A DNA stretch of 64,000 nucleotides from Salinimonas marina (GTDB lineage: Bacteria; Pseudomonadota; Gammaproteobacteria; Enterobacterales; Alteromonadaceae). The notes below the pieces were generated by a model, which did not search any database, had not been told where the DNA came from, and worked only from the letters and a program-made list of their open reading frames with translations. Shown here piece after piece: positions 59,580 through 64,000 of this stretch. Both the position numbers and the translations under genes were made by a program. Position 1 is the first letter of the stretch. Each line of letters begins with the position of its first letter. The DNA is taken from positions 742,501 through 806,500 of the forward strand of contig NZ_CP064795.1 in the NCBI RefSeq assembly GCF_015644725.1, read 5' to 3'.

Positions 59580-60437
59580 ATGGAAAATATAAACCTGGTA
59601 TCCACCGAAGATATTCAGATGTACTTTAATGAATACGCCGTGCCGTGGGCAATTAATATTGCCATGGCATTAATTATCTTTGTGGTAGGCCGGTTGGTGG
59701 TCGGCATCATTATGTCGATGTTCCGGCGCTTAATGGCCAAATCCAAACACGACGAGATGTTGATCAATTTTCTGGAGTCCATCATCAGTGCGATTCTGAT
59801 GTTGTTCGTTATTGTTGCCTCGTTAAACGAATTGGGTGTGGATACCACCTCATTAGTGGCGATTGTGGGTGCCGCGGGCCTGGCCATTGGTCTGTCATTG
59901 CAGGATTCTTTGAAAAACTTTGCTGCCGGCGTGATGCTGCTGGTGTTCAAACCTTTCAAATCCGGTAATTTCGTGGAAGCGGCAGGCACCACCGGGATTG
60001 TGCAGAAAATCGGTATTTTTCATACCATCATGACCTCCCTGGACAATAAAGAAATCACCATCCCGAATGGCAAAATCTACAATGACAATATCACCAACTA
60101 TTCGGCTAAAGACACCCGCCGTTGTGATATGGTGTTTGGCATTGGCTATGATGATGATTTGCTTAAAGCCAAACGGATTCTGGAAGAAATGGTGCATGCC
60201 GACGAGCGGGTATTAAAAGATCCCGAACCGTTGGTGGCGGTTTCGGAGTTGGGCGATAACAGTGTGAACTTTATCGTGCGCCCGTGGGTGAACTCTTCAG
60301 ACAACTTTGCGTTGCGGCTGGATTTCACTGAAAAAGTGAAGTTACGCTTTGATGAAGAGGGTATCTCAATTCCTTACCCGCAAATGGATGTGCATTTGCA
60401 TAAAGAAGCAGAGGCGGCGCAGCAGGTACAAAAATAG
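59580..60437 (+). CDS. mscS: Small-conductance mechanosensitive channel, MscS family
   Basis: 285 residues from the ATG at 59580, which has GGGAG eight bases upstream; an in-frame GTG at 59568 is less likely. Three membrane helices lie at about 20-42, 60-82 and 88-118. The pore helix carries VAIVGAAGLAIGLSLQDSLKN and FAAGVMLLVFKPFKSGNFVE, the Gly/Ala-rich TM3 of MscS. A beta domain (KEITIPNGKIYNDNITNYS) and a C-terminal alpha-beta domain follow. It is E. coli MscS-length and opens under membrane tension during hypo-osmotic shock. Confidence 0.92.
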   Translation: MENINLVSTEDIQMYFNEYAVPWAINIAMALIIFVVGRLVVGIIMSMFRRLMAKSKHDEMLINFLESIISAILMLFVIVASLNELGVDTTSLVAIVGAAGLAIGLSLQDSLKNFAAGVMLLVFKPFKSGNFVEAAGTTGIVQKIGIFHTIMTSLDNKEITIPNGKIYNDNITNYSAKDTRRCDMVFGIGYDDDLLKAKRILEEMVHADERVLKDPEPLVAVSELGDNSVNFIVRPWVNSSDNFALRLDFTEKVKLRFDEEGISIPYPQMDVHLHKEAEAAQQVQK

Positions 60438-60453
60438 TACACGCCCCAGACAT

Positions 60454-60481
60454 AAAAAAAGCGCCTTTAGGCGCTTTTTTT
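60454..60481. terminator. Bidirectional terminator between mscS and the LoiP-like gene
   Basis: AAAAAAAGCGCC pairs with GGCGCTTTTTTT around TTTA. It serves the convergent plus (mscS) and minus (protease) genes. Confidence 0.92.
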
Positions 60482-60570
60482 ATGTCTGTTGAATTGTGTT
60501 TGATAGCGATGCCCCATTGCTTTCACTTTAGCTCGGGGCTGTTATCAGAGCTGTCATCAGGGCTGGCTGG

Positions 60571-61370
60571 TTAAGGCTTACATGAAGGGCGTTGGCTGGT
60601 ATTTTGATAGTCTGCCAGGGCCGCACTCATATTGGCCTGCAAATCTTCGATGCGGGTTTGTGGGGCCGGGTGAGTCGATAAAAACTCCATTGGCCGCTCC
60701 CCGGAGCTCGCCGCATCCATATTTTTCCAAAGTTGAATCGACGCACGTGGGTCAAAACCCGCCTGGGCCATCAATTCTAAACCGATAATATCTGCTTCAG
60801 ATTCGTGGGTCCGGCTGAACGGCAGTTGCACACCTACCTGCACCCCTAAACCAATGGCAGCCATAATCGGACCGGTTTGACTAACTTCGTTGGCCGCCAG
60901 TACCTGTCCTACGGCCTGGGAACCCATATTGATGATAGTCCCCTGAGACATACGCTCATTACCATGTTCGGCAATAACGTGTCCTACCTCATGGCCAATA
61001 ACGGCGGCCAGCTGGTTCTGATTTTCTGCTACCTTCAGCAAACCGGTATACACCCCGATTTTACCACCCGGTAAGGCAAACGCATTCACCTGCTCATCAT
61101 CAAACACCACCACTTCCCAGCGGCCATTGTATACCGATTGCGGCACATGGGGGTGATGGCGTTGGCAATACACTCAACATAGGCATTCTGTACCCGCTTG
61201 TTAGATACCTTTAACTCTTCTTTCATGCTGGCAAAGGCCTGGTCGCCCATCTGTTCAAGTTGATCCGATGAATACAACAGCACCTGGTTACGGCCCGTAG
61301 GGGAGGTGGCACAGGCACTTAACAATACGGTAAGGCCCAGAGCGACCAGCGGTTTGGTCCACGCAGACAT
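60571..61370 (-). CDS. M48-family lipoprotein metalloprotease, LoiP/YcaL-like (one-base frameshift)
   Basis: Start at the ATG 61370 after AAGGA. The signal peptide ends LLSACA, a lipobox. As read, the frame breaks in the G5 run at 61149-61153; one more base gives ITPHVPQSVYNGRWEVVVFD and a 266-residue protein. The zinc motif HEVGH (AAVIGHEVGHVIAEHGNER) and the third ligand in HESEADIIGLELM are intact. Members degrade or fold outer-membrane proteins under envelope stress. The exact E. coli equivalent (LoiP, YcaL or BepA-like) is not settled; there is no TPR domain. Confidence 0.85.
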
Positions 61371-61973
61371 ACAGAAATCCTTCTTAATTATACTAAACAT
61401 ATCGATGTTATTTCACATCACAGGGTATGGCATTAAATCAGTGTACTGCTTCCGGCCGGGTCACGCCAAGATAATTACCTATGATGCTGAATCAGCTTTA
61501 TAAATAATACGTTAGCGCTGGGATCAAGCCAGCCAACCGCGGTGATCTAATACCGGTTTAAACTGTTAACGGGAGCGAGGCCGAATCAGATGTTTGGAAG
61601 AGAAAAAAATTTTCAAACCCGGTTCGTGCCGAAATAGTTAAAGCGCTGAGGATTTGACCAGCCGGACTACTTTGGTCAGATTTGAGCGCATGGTTTGACG
61701 CCAGTATTTAGTATACCCAAACCTCTATAGTTATAAATCGATAACCTTAAAATCAGGTGAGATGCTTGTCTTCCGGCTGCTGCAAGGCTGCCAGCTTCGA
61801 GGCGGACAGGCCCGCAGGCCGGACTTTTGTCTCATGACAAGGCTGGTATAACACGGTAAGCTACACCGGTATATAATTCATGTTAGTAGCGCCGGCCTGC
61901 CGGGGGCATTATGACTCCCTGTAAAATAGACAGAGCACCGGAAACCCTTAACTGACTAACCAAAGAGATAACA
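61371..61973. other. Region upstream of the KAS III gene
   Basis: No protein gene is supported. Two hairpins lie close together: GGCC/GGCC at 61809-61820 and TTGTC/GACAA at 61827-61840. A TATAAT at 61872-61877 is a candidate -10 element for the downstream gene, although its -35 is poor. A 29-codon ORF at about 61762-61851 overlaps the hairpins and is probably fortuitous. Confidence 0.45.
61872..61877 (+). promoter_or_regulatory. Candidate -10 element upstream of the KAS III gene
   Basis: A consensus TATAAT lies about 95 bases before the ATG at 61974. The hexamer 17 bases upstream (TAACAC) is a poor -35, so an activator may be required or the match may be chance. Confidence 0.35.
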
Positions 61974-63098
61974 ATGGCCCAACAAATTGTAGTGAGTGGT
62001 GTAGGCGTCTGGAACCCTGAATTCACAATCACCAATGAAGAGCTCGTGGCAAGCTATAATGCGTATGCTGATGCCTTTAACAAAGAACATCAGGCTGACA
62101 TTGACGCCGGAGATGTCGCTGCCAAACCCCATTCCAGTGCGGAATTTATTGAAAAAGCGTCGGGTATCAAACAGCGTTATATCTACTGCAAAGACGGGGC
62201 GTTAGATGTGCAAAGAATGCGCCCCAGTATTCCTGAGCGGGCGGAAACTGAGCTGTCTGATCAGGCGGAAATTGCACTGCATGCAGCCAAAAAAGCGCTG
62301 GCAGAGGCAAATAAACAAGCCAGCGACGTGGATGCGGTTATTGTGTCGTGCGCCTACACGCAGCGCTCTTATCCTGCCATCGCCATTGAAGTACAGAAAC
62401 AGCTTGGCATCGAAGGCTTTGGCTTTGACATGCTGGTGGCCTGTTCGGCGGCCACATTCGGGATGCATCGCGCCTATGAAATGATTGCTGCAGGCAATGC
62501 CAAATGCGTATTGGTCATAAATCCTGAACTGGTCTCGCCCCAGATTAATTACACCGATCGGGACAGTCACTTTATTTTTGGTGATGTGGCTACCGCCACG
62601 GTGCTTGAAACCGCCGAGACCGCGACCGCTGAACATGTCTATAATGTGCTGAGCACCCAGGCGCTGACAAAATATTCAAACAATATTCGTTCGAACTTTA
62701 GCTATATGAGCCGCGCCAATGATGTCGACCCGTACGGCCCGGATAAATTATTTCATCAGGCCGGCCGCAAAGTGTTTAAAGAAGTTTGCCCGCTGGCAGC
62801 GGACCACATTGAGCAGCATCTGGCGCGTCACTCGCTGACGCCGGCGGATGTGACCCGCTGGTGGCTGCATCAGGCGAACATCAATATGAATACACTTATC
62901 TGCAAGCGGCTGCTGGGACGTGAAGCCAGTGCTCAGGAAGCGCCAATTGTGCTGGATGAATACGCCAATACCGCGTCTGCAGGCTCGGTGATTGCCTTTG
63001 GTCTGAATCATAAAGATCTGCACCAGGGCGATTACGGTGTCTTATGTTCATTTGGAGCCGGTTATTCTATCGGTAGCCTGGTATTGCAAAAGCGTTAA
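61974..63098 (+). CDS. Beta-ketoacyl-ACP synthase III
   Basis: 374 residues of the FabH/KAS III fold. Catalytic triad: Cys157 in LVACSAATFGMH, His299 in WWLHQANINMN and Asn332 in YANTASAGSV. A KAS III performs the acetyl-CoA-primed condensation that starts fatty acid synthesis. The 374-residue length and N-terminal insertion (about 30-60) differ from the 317-residue E. coli FabH and fit the second, longer FabH type of Shewanella and Alteromonas. It is followed 35 bases later by prsK. Confidence 0.85.
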   Translation: MAQQIVVSGVGVWNPEFTITNEELVASYNAYADAFNKEHQADIDAGDVAAKPHSSAEFIEKASGIKQRYIYCKDGALDVQRMRPSIPERAETELSDQAEIALHAAKKALAEANKQASDVDAVIVSCAYTQRSYPAIAIEVQKQLGIEGFGFDMLVACSAATFGMHRAYEMIAAGNAKCVLVINPELVSPQINYTDRDSHFIFGDVATATVLETAETATAEHVYNVLSTQALTKYSNNIRSNFSYMSRANDVDPYGPDKLFHQAGRKVFKEVCPLAADHIEQHLARHSLTPADVTRWWLHQANINMNTLICKRLLGREASAQEAPIVLDEYANTASAGSVIAFGLNHKDLHQGDYGVLCSFGAGYSIGSLVLQKR

Positions 63099-63133
63099 GC
63101 GTTGAAGTAAAACGACAATAATTAGGGAAGATA

Positions 63134-64000
63134 ATGCTGGCAGATATTGGTTATAGCCTGAGCGCACTGGGGCATTTGGGCTTGTTGTTGTTATTGTTCA
63201 CGGTGCGTAAGGCCGGGCTGGCCAAATATCTGCTGATGTTGGCCACCCTGGTCAGCTTTGGCTGGTCGGTGGGCTATATTACCTATCTGACCGGCCCGGT
63301 GAGTCTGTACTATCTGCTGACGGCCGATGTCACCAAGTTGCTGGTCTGGCTACTGTTTCTGGCCAGTTGTTTAAGAAACGACTTCGCCACCATTTGGGAT
63401 GTACTGCGCCGCCCCGTAACCATGGTCATTTTATTGCCAGGGCTGGTCACGCTGATTGCCCCTGGTTTTACCGGTTCCAGCTGTCGACCCACTTTCTGAT
63501 GATGACGATTTTGTCACTGGAAGTGTTGTTGCTGCTGGAAGTGTTGTACCGCCAGGTTGATAAAGATCGCTGGGCGTATAAGCCTCTGGTGATTTCGCTG
63601 GGCGCGGTGCATTTGTTTGAATTTGTCACCTATGTGAATGCCACCATGGTGAATATTGTGGATCCCGGGTTTATTGCCGCCCGTGGTTATTTCTATTTCC
63701 TGATTCTGCCTTTTTTAGTTATCGCAATTCGCCGTATCAAGCACTGGGGGTAGATATATTTATCTCCCGCCAGGTGGTGTTACACAGCTCTATTATGCTG
63801 GTGGCCGGTGGCTTTTTGTTTGTGGTGGCTATGGCCGGCTACGCGGTCAATTATTATGGTGGCAACTGGGGCACCACATTTCAGATTATCACGCTGGGGC
63901 TATCGCTAACCTTACTGGCCGCGGTGATAACCTCAAACAGTCTGCGTAACCGCACCAAAGTGTTTATCACTAAACACTTTTTTGCCAATCAATTCGACTA
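63134..64000 (+). CDS. prsK: PEP-CTERM/XrtA system sensor kinase PrsK, N-terminal part (two frameshifts)
   Basis: The gene runs off the right edge. Three frames together give a multi-pass N-terminal sensor region (MLADIGYSLSALGHLGLLLL, then several helices) followed by SNSLRNRTKVFITKHFF, the conserved junction before the GAF/kinase part of PrsK. One T is missing from TTTT at 63466-63469 and one G from G5 at 63746-63750. PrsK pairs with PrsR to control exopolysaccharide and exosortase genes in bacteria with PEP-CTERM systems. Only the membrane domain is in the window, so kinase activity is inferred from the family. Confidence 0.8.

Overview
The window is a chromosomal segment of a gammaproteobacterium, most likely a marine member of the Alteromonadaceae. 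The basis is conserved gene order (gltB/arcB; lpoA-yraN-diaA-dolP divergent from rsmI; rsmE-gshB-yqgE-ruvX; pilT-pilU divergent from yggS-proC-yggT; a thrABC operon with a threonine leader), the prpBC-acnD-prpF form of the methylcitrate cycle, norspermidine genes, and an XrtA/PEP-CTERM-type sensor kinase at the right edge. This is inferred from protein content; the genus is not resolved.

Layout: 1-58 holds the 5' end of gltB (minus). 59-2697 is gene-poor and carries arrays of a recurrent decamer GTGGGTGTCC. 2698-7220 holds arcB and two PH-domain membrane proteins. 7367-14026 is the minus-strand propionate operon (GntR regulator, prpB, prpC, acnD, prpF), with an MFS exporter upstream. 15802-19295 is dolP-diaA-yraN-lpoA, divergent from rsmI (19435). 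20783-23130 holds carboxynorspermidine decarboxylase and dehydrogenase. 23331-25932 holds a hypothetical protein, a PLP enzyme and a chalcone-isomerase-like/DUF3833 lipoprotein pair. 25933-26748 is a second repeat array. 26749-30676 holds a two-component system and aceK. 30798-33675 holds two SDRs and a DUF5694 protein. 34106-37512 is one large double hybrid histidine kinase. 37513-41006 is an accessory island: two decamer arrays flanking an IS200/RAYT-like transposase and a DUF4198 protein. 41007-46563 is thrL-thrA-thrB-thrC-ung. 46664-49764 holds a DUF3545 protein, pgi and tal. 50091-53521 holds yaaA and the yggS operon. 53551-56065 holds pilT-pilU and a zinc-ribbon protein. 56071-58870 is the rsmE-gshB-yqgE-ruvX operon. 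59580-64000 holds an MscS channel, a LoiP-like protease, a KAS III enzyme and the start of prsK.

Two signals run through the whole window. First, I found 27 exact copies of GTGGGTGTCC/GGACACCCAC by eye where about 0.1 would be expected by chance. Most sit in intergenic tandem arrays whose repeat units and periods are unrelated except for this decamer, and two of the arrays bracket the transposase gene. Second, eleven genes are interrupted by fourteen apparent one-base deletions, mostly in G/C homopolymers. Restoring the base gives full-length family proteins, so I treat them as probable assembly errors, not pseudogenes, and annotate the genes across the breaks.

Functionally, the window combines redox control (ArcB), propionate catabolism, control of isocitrate flux (AceK), threonine synthesis under attenuation, envelope maintenance (LpoA, DolP, LoiP, MscS), type IV pilus retraction and polyamine synthesis.
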